DNA of 64,000 nucleotides from NCBI RefSeq assembly GCF_002150005.2, contig NZ_MSPP01000005.1, positions 1-64,000 of the forward strand, written 5' to 3'. Under the pieces are notes generated by a model. That model was not told where the DNA came from. It saw only the letters and a program-made list of their open reading frames with translations, and did no database searches. Of the stretch, positions 9,738 through 19,357 are shown piece after piece. How positions within the stretch are numbered: position 1 is the stretch's first letter; the number at the start of each line of letters is the position of its first letter. Origin of the DNA: Marivivens niveibacter. Its GTDB lineage: Bacteria > Pseudomonadota > Alphaproteobacteria > Rhodobacterales > Rhodobacteraceae. A program made the position numbers and the translations under genes.

Positions 9738-10109
9738 TCATGCATATGGTTTGGCAGTTTGGGTCGATAAGATCGTTTCAACAACCTTTGCAATCTGACG
9801 ACGTGGTGTTGTTTTTGGCATAACATGTGATCCTGCCAAATCGTCAGGCAAAGTGGTGGTTTCATATCCAGTGAAAAAGACATACGGAATGTCTAGTTTC
9901 CTGATTTCGCGGGCGAAATCATAGGACCGTTCTGTTGCCCCCAGATTGATGTCTAACAGCGCTATTGAGGGTTTGTCCTTGGCCAAAAGCGACCGCGCCT
10001 GATCTTGTGTTGCGGCTGTACCAACAACATGAAAACCTGCGCGAACCAAGGTCGCTTCTAATAGGTCTGCGATTAGGGCTTCGTCTTCTAAAATTAGTAC
10101 ACTCTGCAT
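9738..10109 (-). CDS. single-domain response regulator, partner of the HWE kinase
   Basis: The 123 residues form a receiver domain: LEDE at residues 7-10, phosphoacceptor Asp53 (LLDINLG), Thr in FFTGYE, and a lysine in MPKTTPRR. No output domain is present. The gene lies 40 bases downstream of the HWE histidine kinase on the same strand, with AGGAGG about 9 bases before the ATG, so it is the likely phosphorylation target of that kinase. Receivers of this LLDINLG type are common partners of HWE/HisKA_2 kinases. Confidence 0.85.
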   Translation of the reverse strand: MQSVLILEDEALIADLLEATLVRAGFHVVGTAATQDQARSLLAKDKPSIALLDINLGATERSYDFAREIRKLDIPYVFFTGYETTTLPDDLAGSHVMPKTTPRRQIAKVVETILSTQTAKPYA

Positions 10110-10149
10110 TGATCAACCCCTCCTTGATTGGTGTTCGATGCGATACTTG

Positions 10150-12318
10150 TTAATCGTCTGATTGCTTCGTTATCTTTATTAGTGGAATGACGAATTGATA
10201 CGAAATGCCGTCGTCAGTGAAATTCCGTTCTACACGTCCACCAAGTTGTCGTTCGATAGTTGAATGGATCACTTGTGTTCCAGCGCCTTTGTGATCGGAG
10301 TCTTTGGTTCCGATGACATTTGATTCAGTCCAGTTAATGATCAGGTCATCGGACGTTTGTGACCAGTTTACATTTAGAATGCCGCTCTGAACACTGAGCG
10401 CGCCGTATTTGATCGCGTTGGTGGTTAGTTCGTGGATAACGAGGGCAATCACTTGAACGCCTTTAACGTCCAGATCAAAACGGGTTTGATCAATCCTGAT
10501 GCGATCGGAATTTACATCCGCAAAAGGCGAAATTTCTGCTGCAACTATATCGTAGACTGTTGCCCCATTCCATTTCGTACCAGCCAGTATCGAATGGGTA
10601 CGGCCCAACATACTTAACCGGTCTTCAAACGTATCTAAGAAATCATCGATATTGTCGGTATGCTGACTGGTTAGGAATGCAATCGAGTTGATAAGCGCAA
10701 TGATGTTTTTGACGCGGTGATCTAATTCTTCGGAAATGGTTTTGTTCAACACCTCGGTTTTTTTGCGTTCGTCGATATTTAGGGCGACGATATAAAAACC
10801 AGGATGTCCATCTTGGCGACGGTTCGCCTGGAGCAAGTAATAATTGTCCTCGCCTCCGGGAACGGGGATCAACGCTTCGCAAGACGTTGTGGTGTCATCA
10901 TTATAAAACAGGTTGCGGCGCAAACGGGCAGCCGCTTCATGCCCAAAGATGTCTGAGACACTGGTTTCACCAACATCTAACTGGTTCACCCCGAGTTGTT
11001 CAAAAGCTTCGTTCACCTGAAGAAACGTAAAGTTTTCATCGGTAATCCCAACCAATATGGGTAGGCCGCCGACTAGGTCGCGATAATGGCGTTCATTTTC
11101 TGCCAACTCTGCCTGAACCATAGCGGTACGTAGAGCGGTGCCCGCGATAGCGGCCATGCCTTCTATTGCGCTGATCTGGGTCGGGAGGACGGTTTTCAAA
11201 GTTTTAGAGTACATGACAATAGCGCCACGTACCGCACTTTTGCGTCCTATCCGGCAGACAAAACAGTGTTCTTCTGCTGCCGAAGTCCAGAAATTTGAAG
11301 GGCTTTCTATCGTATCGTTGTCAGGGTTTACCTTGACCACTGTATAGGAATGGTTGGCAGCTGTTAGTTCTGTTTGTCCGATACCATAGGCACGGCTTTT
11401 ACCAATAACCCCTTCTGGCCATTTTGTGCCTGCTGCTAAAATGCCGCGTTTTTGGTCCTGATCGAATAGAACGATACCAACCCGACAATCGGAAAACATT
11501 GTTCCCAAATAGTCGCAGATGCTTTGCAGGGCTGCGGTTGGGTTATCGCTTAGGCCGATCATGGCATAACTCTTGGCCAGCTCAGCGTGAGCAGCGAGAA
11601 ACTGTTGTCGCTCTATTTCGTTCTGCGCGGCTGTAACGTCCATTTTCAAAAAGATGGAAAAGCCGTCATCTTTTTGTTCGATCTGTCGAATAAACTGCGT
11701 GCCCTGCATGGGAATGCGGCGTGTTATCGAACGGTTTCCTTTTTGCACACGGTCGAGGTCAGCCAGCAGATCGGGGCCTAGCCGGTCTGAATTATTCTCG
11801 GTCAGGCGGCTATTCGTTAATAATTTGGCATAGGTTTTTTCTAGCATTGAAGAGCCAGTGACGGATGTAACCGTGTGATCTTGATCTACGTGTATTACTA
11901 GAAAATATAATCGCTCGAGAGTGGGTTGATCATCTTTGCCTGCAGGGATCGTATCCATATGCCACTGGGCGATCTGTCGAAACGTCACCAAAACGCGTTC
12001 ATCTGGCAACGAGGAGATTTTTCGGGCCTTAAGGAATGTATTAGCGAATTGCTGCGTTGCCGAGTGACCTTTGAAGGCGTTAGTGGCCATTTCTTGAACG
12101 AAGGTTGCTGTGCTGCTGTTTAAAAACTGGTCTAGTGGACAAGGGAGCGAGGGGGCGTCATTCCTCCAAAGCTGGATAATTGTTCCATGTGCTTCCAGAA
12201 CGCGCATACGCCGATCAACAATAATGGCAGCCGGCGATTCATAGCCCAGCAAAATGTTCTCGATGCTCATTTCCGAGCGTCGATTGTTTACGTACATTTT
12301 GCTCAATCCAAGATTCAT
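10150..12318 (-). CDS. HWE-family sensor histidine kinase with PAS and GAF domains
   Basis: A 722-residue soluble kinase. A PAS-like N-terminus (about 20-120) is followed by a second PAS-like segment, a GAF domain (about 250-400) and a PAS domain (about 405-520). The HWE kinase core starts with the phosphoacceptor motif LDHRVKNI (His534), then the N-box ALVIHELTTNAIKYGA with its histidine near 629, and WTE near 663, the residues that name the family. HWE kinases often sense light or general stress and signal to single-domain receivers; the receiver gene 40 bases downstream fits. No chromophore cysteine can be assigned by eye. GAGGAG precedes the ATG. Confidence 0.87.
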   Translation of the reverse strand: MNLGLSKMYVNNRRSEMSIENILLGYESPAAIIVDRRMRVLEAHGTIIQLWRNDAPSLPCPLDQFLNSSTATFVQEMATNAFKGHSATQQFANTFLKARKISSLPDERVLVTFRQIAQWHMDTIPAGKDDQPTLERLYFLVIHVDQDHTVTSVTGSSMLEKTYAKLLTNSRLTENNSDRLGPDLLADLDRVQKGNRSITRRIPMQGTQFIRQIEQKDDGFSIFLKMDVTAAQNEIERQQFLAAHAELAKSYAMIGLSDNPTAALQSICDYLGTMFSDCRVGIVLFDQDQKRGILAAGTKWPEGVIGKSRAYGIGQTELTAANHSYTVVKVNPDNDTIESPSNFWTSAAEEHCFVCRIGRKSAVRGAIVMYSKTLKTVLPTQISAIEGMAAIAGTALRTAMVQAELAENERHYRDLVGGLPILVGITDENFTFLQVNEAFEQLGVNQLDVGETSVSDIFGHEAAARLRRNLFYNDDTTTSCEALIPVPGGEDNYYLLQANRRQDGHPGFYIVALNIDERKKTEVLNKTISEELDHRVKNIIALINSIAFLTSQHTDNIDDFLDTFEDRLSMLGRTHSILAGTKWNGATVYDIVAAEISPFADVNSDRIRIDQTRFDLDVKGVQVIALVIHELTTNAIKYGALSVQSGILNVNWSQTSDDLIINWTESNVIGTKDSDHKGAGTQVIHSTIERQLGGRVERNFTDDGISYQFVIPLIKITKQSDD

Positions 12319-12603
12319 GAGTCTCCTCGATTTGCAATCTTAGCGTTTTTGATTTGCGGCATATGCCACACTAAATTGAAGTCAGTTGACCCCTGCTTGA
12401 CAGAAAATGCCCAAATGGCAGCATTAGATTACTCTAATGATACTTGAATTGCTGCTGGAAAGTTTCAATGATCGATTGAAGTATCAAGCTGACTCTTTCG
12501 GTGATCTATATATACAAAAGTATATTTACTGGCCGTTTTGCTGAAGCCCGGGGTTGTTTGACCCATTTTTGCGACGTTTCTATCATTACAAGGATCGCGT
12601 TAA

Positions 12604-14715
12604 ATGTCAGGTATGATGACGCATAAAACCAAAAAGGTCGTTCGCGATTGGTGGCTATATCTATTGGGTATCGGCCTTGCGTCAGCGATTGGTCTAGTTG
12701 TGCTTTTTGCAATGCATGAAAATGATAACCAACGCCGTTTATTTTCGACCGAGATTACCCAAATCGATGATGCGGTTATCGATCTGCAAAATCAGCTAGG
12801 TTATGGTGGATTCATCCATAATTTTAAAAACGCTGTCCTTAGGCCTTCTGAGAAAGACAGATACTTGGCCGACCTTACGTTTAATGTTGACCAAATTATG
12901 CAGGCAATCGCACGTCTAGAGGCGAATTTTCCTGAGTTGGAGCAGCCACTTGTCGATTTGGTCGCCACCCTAAATGAATATGCAGAAAATGCAGAATTGT
13001 TGTCGAACTTAGATTATTCAGACCCTCTGGTTGCTGACCGTCTGGTGCGCGTGTCCGATGATGATGCGATTTCATCTTTGCTTGTGCTGTTAGAACAGCG
13101 TCGAAAACATACACAGGCTGCTTATGAAGAGTTGGTCTCTAGATCCAACACCTTGTACCTCAGTTTTGTGACGCTGGTCGTTGTGATGATCTTTTTGACT
13201 GGCGCGCAGTATTTTCAATTCCGAAATCGGCGAAATTTCTTCCGCTATACGGCGCGGATGAACGCCATTGCGGGCTTGTTGATTGAACGTACAGGTTCTG
13301 CAATTTTGCAGTTAGATTCACAGGGGAATGTGATTTTGGCCAACGAAAAAGCCAAAACGGATTTCGGTTTCCTGATTGACGATGACATGACCGCCGAAGA
13401 AGCAATTTTGCTAAGTATTCCCGATGTAAAAGTCGGCGATGGCATGTGGACTGCGTTCTCTGGTGGGGCGGTTCATGATCAGGTCGTGTCGTATAACTTT
13501 CCTGATGGGAGCTTTCGTCACCTGCGCATATTTTCCGCGCCGATTGCAGGCATGGATGGCGCAGACACAACAATTGTCCAGCTAACGGATATTACATCGA
13601 TTGTTTCGTCCGAACAGGCCAATCAGCGTACGCGTATGGTATATACGATCGGTCATCTGGCCCGAGGTATCGTGCATGATTTCAGAAACGTAATCGGTAT
13701 TTTGCGGATTTCTTTGAAATCTATCGAACGTCGAATTGATGATACCGATACTAGGGAAATGATTGAAAATGCGCGCGAAGCGTTGGATGTGGGTTCCGGC
13801 TTGGCTGACCGATTGTTGAACTTTTCAAAATCCGGTGGCTACGGCGAAAGAGATACGTTTGGTCTGGCGACGCTACTGAGTGAGCTAGAAAAAATGGGCG
13901 CTCAGATTTTGGAAGGGCATGGAGTGATTGTTCTAGACAATCCGTTCCCTGACGCCCGCATCTCGGGCAACTACAACTCTTTGTTGGCTGCTTTGATCAA
14001 CCTCGTTGTTAATGCGCAGCAAGAGTTTGAACGAACGTCGAAAACCGATGGTTTGGTGCGCATCAGTGTGACGTTGTCGACAACGATTTTTGGTTCGCCG
14101 TCTTGGAATATTGTCGTGGCGGATAACGGTGAAGGTTTCCCACCTGAATTACTGTCGTCTAACAGCGTTGGAAAAACCACAAAAACTGGCGGGTTTGGAG
14201 TGGGTCTGCAAGTGGTCAAAGCGTTGGCTGCTGAAATGGCTGGGCAATATGAGGTGAAAAATAATGACAGCGGCGGCGCAACGATTTCTTTGAATTTGCC
14301 AGCTGCGATCGATCCGTCAGAACAATTAGATCAATACGCTCCTAGTCGCGAGGAGACGTTGGTATTGGTCGAGGATCACGACTACATCGCGGCGCCTTTT
14401 AAACGTGGTTGCCAACGGTTGGGTATCAATTTTGTTCACTATACCAAAGCCTCGGACGCTTTGGCGAACCTACCGAATATTCGCGTTGATTTTTTGATTA
14501 CGGACTTTGATCTGGCCGAAGAAAAATCAGGTTACGATGTTGTCGCATGGGCCAAAGCGAATTTGCCGGATACCCCCATTGTCGTGTTTACCAAAGCGGA
14601 TCCTCACATGCTGCCGTCAATTCGGGCGCTTGATGTACCGATAATCAACAAGGCAGAGTCCGCATATAAACTGCAGCAAATGATCGAAGAAAAATTTGCG
14701 ACCGACAGTTTTTAA
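12604..14715 (+). CDS. membrane-bound hybrid histidine kinase with C-terminal receiver
   Basis: A 703-residue hybrid kinase. Transmembrane helices at about 17-38 and 180-200 flank a periplasmic sensor region that matches no domain I can name. A PAS segment follows (about 220-330), then a HisKA-like phosphoacceptor at His358 (ARGIVHDFRN), an ATPase domain with DNGEGFPPELL and GGFGVGLQVV, and a receiver whose acceptor is Asp634 (LITDFDL). The gene stands alone, with no transcription-factor partner next to it. It is divergent from the HWE kinase, with about 285 bases between them. Confidence 0.86.
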   Translation: MSGMMTHKTKKVVRDWWLYLLGIGLASAIGLVVLFAMHENDNQRRLFSTEITQIDDAVIDLQNQLGYGGFIHNFKNAVLRPSEKDRYLADLTFNVDQIMQAIARLEANFPELEQPLVDLVATLNEYAENAELLSNLDYSDPLVADRLVRVSDDDAISSLLVLLEQRRKHTQAAYEELVSRSNTLYLSFVTLVVVMIFLTGAQYFQFRNRRNFFRYTARMNAIAGLLIERTGSAILQLDSQGNVILANEKAKTDFGFLIDDDMTAEEAILLSIPDVKVGDGMWTAFSGGAVHDQVVSYNFPDGSFRHLRIFSAPIAGMDGADTTIVQLTDITSIVSSEQANQRTRMVYTIGHLARGIVHDFRNVIGILRISLKSIERRIDDTDTREMIENAREALDVGSGLADRLLNFSKSGGYGERDTFGLATLLSELEKMGAQILEGHGVIVLDNPFPDARISGNYNSLLAALINLVVNAQQEFERTSKTDGLVRISVTLSTTIFGSPSWNIVVADNGEGFPPELLSSNSVGKTTKTGGFGVGLQVVKALAAEMAGQYEVKNNDSGGATISLNLPAAIDPSEQLDQYAPSREETLVLVEDHDYIAAPFKRGCQRLGINFVHYTKASDALANLPNIRVDFLITDFDLAEEKSGYDVVAWAKANLPDTPIVVFTKADPHMLPSIRALDVPIINKAESAYKLQQMIEEKFATDSF

Positions 14716-14732
14716 GGTTTCATAGTTTTAGA

Positions 14733-15170
14733 CTAGCTGTGGTGATTTTGGCAGTGGCTGCAGGATTTTGGGTGAACGTCTGCGATTGTGGTTTCACGCA
14801 ATCGTTCAACAAGGTTTGTTTCGATATCATCCAAAACTTCGGTAACGCGCGATTGTAGGCCTTCTTCGACATGGCACTGCGCGGTCTGATAACCGTCCGT
14901 ATTTCCCGCAACGATGCGTTCTTCTAATGCCAAATAAACGTCAGCCAGTGTGATGGATTCAGCAGGCTTGGCCAATCTCCAGCCGCCAGAATGACCCTTT
15001 TCAGACGATAGTAGACCTGCTTCGCGCAACTTTCCTAACACCCTGCGCACAACGACAGGGTTCGTTCCTGCGTGATCGGCAATATCGGCAGACGTGCGCA
15101 TGGAATTGGGGTCGCTGGCCATATGGCCAAGCGTATGAAGGGCAAGTGAAAGGCGGCTGTTTCGCTTCAT
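14733..15170 (-). CDS. Rrf2-family transcriptional regulator
   Basis: The 145-residue protein has the Rrf2 winged helix at its N-terminus (LSLALHTLGHMA, then NPVVVRRVLGKLREAGLL and GGWRLAKP). Cysteines occur near residue 98 and in a C-terminal SCSHCQNHH segment. Rrf2 proteins such as IscR and NsrR bind Fe-S clusters, but the usual three closely spaced cysteines are not present; the terminal CxxC plus histidines could instead bind a metal ion. The gene is divergent from a metal-homeostasis operon whose shared upstream region holds inverted repeats. Metal sensing is an inference from this layout. Confidence 0.82.
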   Translation of the reverse strand: MKRNSRLSLALHTLGHMASDPNSMRTSADIADHAGTNPVVVRRVLGKLREAGLLSSEKGHSGGWRLAKPAESITLADVYLALEERIVAGNTDGYQTAQCHVEEGLQSRVTEVLDDIETNLVERLRETTIADVHPKSCSHCQNHHS

Positions 15171-15197
15171 GTCGGGCTCTATCTATTGTCGAAATAA

Positions 15198-15218
15198 ATG
15201 TAACATTGATAGTTGCAT
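15198..15218. promoter_or_regulatory. candidate operator for the Rrf2 regulator
   Basis: ATGTAAC and GTTGCAT form an inverted repeat with one mismatch and a 7-base spacer, in the gap between the Rrf2 gene and the GTPase operon. A dyad between divergent genes is the usual place for an autoregulated operator. No footprint-type evidence is available from sequence. Confidence 0.4.
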
Positions 15219-15227
15219 TAATCTAGT

Positions 15228-15240
15228 AACTACGTAAGTT
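15228..15240. promoter_or_regulatory. second small dyad upstream of the GTPase operon
   Basis: AACT and AGTT flank ACGTA. This lies 10 bases after the first dyad and 34 bases before the ATG at 15275. It may be a second regulator site or chance. Confidence 0.25.
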
Positions 15241-15274
15241 GCGTGAACGTTGCTTTGCCAGTTGGAGATTCTGG

Positions 15275-16480
15275 ATGTCAGATAATCGATTGCCCGTTAC
15301 CGTCCTGTCCGGCTTTTTAGGTGCCGGAAAGACGACGCTACTGAACCGCGTTCTAAATAACCGTGCGGGGCTGCGTGTTGCGGTCATTGTCAATGACATG
15401 TCAGAGGTGAACATTGACGCCGATCTGGTGCGCGCAGATACCGAACTGTCCAGAACGGACGAAACGCTCGTTGAAATGTCGAATGGATGTATCTGCTGCA
15501 CATTGCGCGATGATTTATTGTCCGAAGTGCGCCGGCTCGCTGCCGAGCGGCGTTTTGATTACCTTTTGATCGAAAGCACTGGCATTTCGGAACCACTGCC
15601 CGTCGCGGCGACTTTTGATTTCCGTGATGAATATGGACAAAGCCTGTCTGACGTTGCCCGATTGGATACCATGGTGACTGTGGTTGATGCTGCCAACCTA
15701 CTGCGCGACTATTCTAGCCACGATTTTCTGCGCGACCGCGGCGAAGTTTTGGGCGAAGAGGATGAACGCACTTTGGTTCATTTGCTAACCGATCAAATTG
15801 AATTTGCCGATGTGGTGATCCTGAACAAGGTTGCTAATGCGACAAACGCACAAGTGGATGCGGCCCTAAAAATCATCCGTAGTCTGAATGCCGATGCCAA
15901 AATCATCCAGACAAACCATTCCGATGTTGACCCTCAACAGGTTCTGAATACGGGTCTGTTTGATTTTGAAAAGGCGCATGAGCATCCGATGTGGGCAAAG
16001 GAACTATATGGATTTGCGGATCATGTTCCTGAAACCGAAGAATATGGTGTGGCGTCCTATGTGTATCGTGGGCGGCAGCCATTTATCCCAGAAAAGATAC
16101 TGGCGGTTCTGAACGACGACATGCCTGGTGTAATCCGTGCAAAAGGACATTTCTGGATCGCGACGCGACCCGAATGGGTCGCAGAATTTTCACTGGCTGG
16201 CGCGTTATCTAGTGTCAAACCCATCGGTACATGGTGGGCTTCTGTCCCCAAAGATCGATGGCCAGACCATGAATCTGCTGGTGATTATCTCAAACAACAT
16301 TGGGTAGAACCATGGGGCGACCGACGTCAGGAATTGGTGTTTATCGGATCTGGCATTGATTGGCCCGCACTGAAAGCACGGCTAGACGCGTGCCTTGTTC
16401 CTTTGGTTGTGGCCGCCGGACCAAAGGCGTTGCCCTTGGACTTGCCTGACCCATTCCCAGGATGGAGGAATGCAGCATGA
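15275..16480 (+). CDS. COG0523 (CobW/ZNG1-type) metallochaperone GTPase
   Basis: 401 residues. The N-terminal G domain has the Walker [14 protein letters not shown] and the CxCC metal-binding motif [12 protein letters not shown]; the guanine-specificity motif is probably ILNKV. A CobW C-terminal domain follows (about residues 270-390). Proteins of this group deliver zinc or other metals to target enzymes. The ATG at 15275 is chosen because TTGGAG lies about 8 bases upstream; a TTG 12 codons earlier lacks support. It leads an operon with a DUF6525 gene and is close to DUF1007 and NicO genes, which supports metal homeostasis. Confidence 0.87.
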   Translation: MSDNRLPVTVLSGFLGAGKTTLLNRVLNNRAGLRVAVIVNDMSEVNIDADLVRADTELSRTDETLVEMSNGCICCTLRDDLLSEVRRLAAERRFDYLLIESTGISEPLPVAATFDFRDEYGQSLSDVARLDTMVTVVDAANLLRDYSSHDFLRDRGEVLGEEDERTLVHLLTDQIEFADVVILNKVANATNAQVDAALKIIRSLNADAKIIQTNHSDVDPQQVLNTGLFDFEKAHEHPMWAKELYGFADHVPETEEYGVASYVYRGRQPFIPEKILAVLNDDMPGVIRAKGHFWIATRPEWVAEFSLAGALSSVKPIGTWWASVPKDRWPDHESAGDYLKQHWVEPWGDRRQELVFIGSGIDWPALKARLDACLVPLVVAAGPKALPLDLPDPFPGWRNAA

Positions 16481-16749
16481 ACCGGAATTTAGGGCAAACC
16501 AGCCTGCGCCGCAGACGGCGCAACGGCGACCCCATGAGCAGCTTTGACGCGTTGCCGGCACCGGTGCGCCATTGGGTATCTCAAGCGGCGCTCCCTTGGT
16601 CGCCGGCTTCTGTTCGACGTATTTGGTCGAAATCTAGGGCCAAGGGGTTATCGGATGATGATGTGATTGTCGTGCTGGGCGAAGCTGAAGCGCGGACATT
16701 GACCAAGGACAAACATTCGACCGCATCATTATTAGCCGCCAAGTCATAA
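16477..16749 (+). CDS. DUF6525 family protein
   Basis: A 90-residue basic protein starting [19 protein letters not shown] and containing [19 protein letters not shown], the hallmark of a small family I know as DUF6525 in Rhodobacterales. The ATG overlaps the stop of the GTPase gene (ATGA) and GGAGG lies about 9 bases upstream; another in-frame ATG at 16462 has no such site. The function is unknown. Translational coupling to a metallochaperone GTPase suggests a shared process. Confidence 0.75.
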   Translation: MNRNLGQTSLRRRRRNGDPMSSFDALPAPVRHWVSQAALPWSPASVRRIWSKSRAKGLSDDDVIVVLGEAEARTLTKDKHSTASLLAAKS

Positions 16750-16890
16750 TCGGCTTGTGACGAGCCGACGTCATATCGGCGTTAGTTCGCAAAAGGACTA
16801 AATGGGGGCTGTGACTGGTCGGGATTTGCTGTAAAAATCGCCATGAAAACATTGGCAAATCTGTTGGGTCAAGAAAGCGAATAACGGCGT

Positions 16891-17565
16891 ATGATACATG
16901 GACTCACACACCGTGCCCGCATGGCGATCTATGGACCGTTGATGTGTCTGGTCGCAGCTACGTTTGCTGGTCCTGTGGTTGCGCACCCGCATGTCTTTGT
17001 CGATGGCGGCGTCGACTTTGTCGTCGAAAACGATCAACTTGCGGCTTTGCGTGTAACGTGGGTCTACGACGAATTTGAAACGCTATACATTTTGTCATCG
17101 CATGATCTATCGCTGAATTTGAACGGCGGTCTAGGCGAAGAAGATCGAGCCGCACTAGAGCAATATCGCAGTGATTGGCCTAGTGATTTTGATGGGTCAG
17201 CGCATTTGAAAATCGACAACCAACAGATTGCGTTACAATGGCCGACAGGACTAAAGGCGGATGTATTGGATGGTCGGTTAAAGATTACCTTTACCCGCGA
17301 ATTGCAACAGACGGTTCCGGCGTCAGACTTGGCGGCCAGCGTTGCATTCTATGAATCCACCTACTTTTTTGCCTTTTCCATCACGCAAACGCCGGAAATT
17401 TTTGGTAGTAGCAGCGCGTGTTCCGCCGAGGTTATAAAGCACGATCCTACTGAACAAGATGAACAGGTGCAGGCGGCGCTAGCGAAATTGAGCCGCGAAG
17501 AAACATCTTCGATAGCTAACGTCGGCGCGTTATTCGCAGACAGGATCGAATTGAAATGCGATTAG
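16891..17565 (+). CDS. DUF1007 family periplasmic protein
   Basis: 224 residues with an N-terminal signal peptide ending near VVAHPH. Mature DUF1007 proteins begin with HPHVFVDG, as here, and such N-terminal histidines suit metal binding. Its C-terminus overlaps the start of a NicO-family transporter by 10 bases, so the two are probably co-translated and work together in nickel, cobalt or zinc handling at the inner membrane. The 141-base gap after the DUF6525 gene leaves open whether one promoter serves all four genes. Confidence 0.8.
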   Translation: MIHGLTHRARMAIYGPLMCLVAATFAGPVVAHPHVFVDGGVDFVVENDQLAALRVTWVYDEFETLYILSSHDLSLNLNGGLGEEDRAALEQYRSDWPSDFDGSAHLKIDNQQIALQWPTGLKADVLDGRLKITFTRELQQTVPASDLAASVAFYESTYFFAFSITQTPEIFGSSSACSAEVIKHDPTEQDEQVQAALAKLSREETSSIANVGALFADRIELKCD

Positions 17566-18449
17566 CCCTGTTTCTAATTGCTGTTGTTGTCGTGGCAATC
17601 AGTACGATCCATTTTGTTGATCTGGCGCGGTTGTCGTATTGGGCGATTGATGCACAGCGAGCGTTCCAAAACCAAATGGCGGGCGCGATCCGTGCGCTAA
17701 AGTCTGGCGAAGTGGGTGCTTATGCTACGCTATGCGGCGCGCCCGCTGCATATGGTTTTGTGCATGCATTGGGTCCCGGTCACGGAAAATATCTAATTGG
17801 TGGGGTGGGGCTCGGGTCATCTGTTCCAATGTCAAAATTGATCGGCTTGGCGACGGTCTCCAGCCTGGCGCAGAGCGTTTGGGCTATCGTTCTGGTATTC
17901 GGAGGGTTTGCGATTGTCAAAGCCTCTGCGCAGCAATTGACCACAATGGCAGAGGAGTATCTGGCACCTATCAGTTACCTTGCTATTGCGGGTATAGGGG
18001 TGGTGTTTATCTGGCGGGGTTTAAAAACAGCTTGGCAGGTGGGTTTGACGCGCCACGATCAACACGAACACGCCTGTGAACAACATTGCAATTGCGCAGC
18101 GCATGGCCCGACGCCTGATCAGGTCAACGGCGTTCAATCGATCCGCGAAGCGATAGGGTTGGTAATCAGTATTGCCATTCGGCCCTGTACGGGCGCGATT
18201 TTCTTGCTCGTGATTGCATGGCAGATGGAACTTGCCATGGCAGGTGCGGTTGCCGTTATTGCAATGGGTTTGGGTACAGCAACGTTGACATCCATCGTTG
18301 CTGTATCCAGCGTCTTCGCCCGAAACCTTGCCGTGCTGTCGATAGGCCATCATCCGCGGTGGGGGTTGATCATGCCTGGTGTCCAAATGTGTTCGGGTAT
18401 TGTAATCGCCGCCGTCAGTCTTAGCCTTCTGGGCATTAGACTGGGTTAG
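17556..18449 (+). CDS. NicO-family nickel/cobalt (or zinc) transporter
   Basis: A 297-residue membrane protein with about six to seven helices. It has the family motif HALGPGHGKYLIGG and SIAIRPCTGAIFLL, and a histidine/cysteine-rich cytosolic loop near residues 165-185 (RHDQHEHACEQHCNCAAHG) likely to bind metal. The family includes RcnA-type exporters and importers. Partner DUF1007 is directly upstream with overlapping frames. Metal specificity and direction cannot be read from the sequence. It ends tail-to-tail with the DMT exporter gene. Confidence 0.83.
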   Translation: MRLALFLIAVVVVAISTIHFVDLARLSYWAIDAQRAFQNQMAGAIRALKSGEVGAYATLCGAPAAYGFVHALGPGHGKYLIGGVGLGSSVPMSKLIGLATVSSLAQSVWAIVLVFGGFAIVKASAQQLTTMAEEYLAPISYLAIAGIGVVFIWRGLKTAWQVGLTRHDQHEHACEQHCNCAAHGPTPDQVNGVQSIREAIGLVISIAIRPCTGAIFLLVIAWQMELAMAGAVAVIAMGLGTATLTSIVAVSSVFARNLAVLSIGHHPRWGLIMPGVQMCSGIVIAAVSLSLLGIRLG

Positions 18450-19357
18450 CGAGTTTTGCTAAGTGATCCACGCTTCGGTCTTGCCACGATTGCCCCAGTT
18501 AGAATCAAAGGCACAGCGAACACAAAAGACCATGTCGGGATTTCTGCGAACACAAGGAAACCCAAGATGACTGCCCAAAAAATAGATAGGTATTCGAACG
18601 GTGCCAGTGCGGCCGCGTCAGCGTGACCAAAGGACATCGTCATCAAAATCTGAGCAACCCCACCCAATAGTCCCGCGCCAATAAGCAAAACCAGTATGTC
18701 GAAGTCCGGCCAAACCCAACCAAATGGCCATGTGATCAGCCCAGCTACTGTGCACGAGACAGCGAACCAGAATGCGACTGTTCCGGCCCTTTCGCCTGCG
18801 TTAGTTAGCCTGCGTACAAAGATCAACGCAATCGCCGTTAGGATCGCGCTGGCTATTCCAAATGCGATACCGAAAATCGTCGATGATGGGAAAACGCCGA
18901 CAAACGCGGGAACGCAGAATACGGCGGCACCAGAAAGGCCGAGTGTAACGGCTGCGATCCGTCGTTGTGTTAGCTTTTCGCCCAGCACCCACCATGCCAA
19001 TAGCGCAAGGATCACGGGTGCGAGGTACGATAGCATATTCGCCTCTGCCAAGGGCAATATACGGATCGTCGCAAAGGCCGTGAACATAGCGCCCACACCA
19101 GCCAAGCAGCGCCAAAAATATCCTAAGGGACGATTGGTATTTAACCCGTCTGGCCATGCGCCTTGCCACCACAAAAAGGCGACCAGCGGGATGAGTGCCA
19201 CAGCGGATCGAAAAAATACGATTTCACCCAGTGGCACTTTTGTCCCGATGGCTTTGATGCAGACCGCCATCAACGCAAAAGCAAGCGTCGAGGCGATGCG
19301 CAAAAGAATTCCAAGCCGTTCGTTTCCCAATGAGGTCGCCTGCCTATTGCGCTGCAA
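18446..19357 (-). CDS. DMT-family (EamA) transporter
   Basis: Ten hydrophobic helices in two EamA repeats make this a drug/metabolite-superfamily permease of about 300 residues. Motifs such as FFRSAVALIPL and PLAEANMLSYLAPVILALLAWWVLGE are typical. The substrate is unknown. The longest frame begins at a TTG (19357) overlapping the ABC ATPase gene by 14 bases; a second TTG at 19330 has AGGCGA a few bases upstream and could be the true start. The position downstream of the FecBCD-type genes may be co-transcription rather than function. Confidence 0.75.
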   Translation of the reverse strand: MQRNRQATSLGNERLGILLRIASTLAFALMAVCIKAIGTKVPLGEIVFFRSAVALIPLVAFLWWQGAWPDGLNTNRPLGYFWRCLAGVGAMFTAFATIRILPLAEANMLSYLAPVILALLAWWVLGEKLTQRRIAAVTLGLSGAAVFCVPAFVGVFPSSTIFGIAFGIASAILTAIALIFVRRLTNAGERAGTVAFWFAVSCTVAGLITWPFGWVWPDFDILVLLIGAGLLGGVAQILMTMSFGHADAAALAPFEYLSIFWAVILGFLVFAEIPTWSFVFAVPLILTGAIVARPKRGSLSKTR

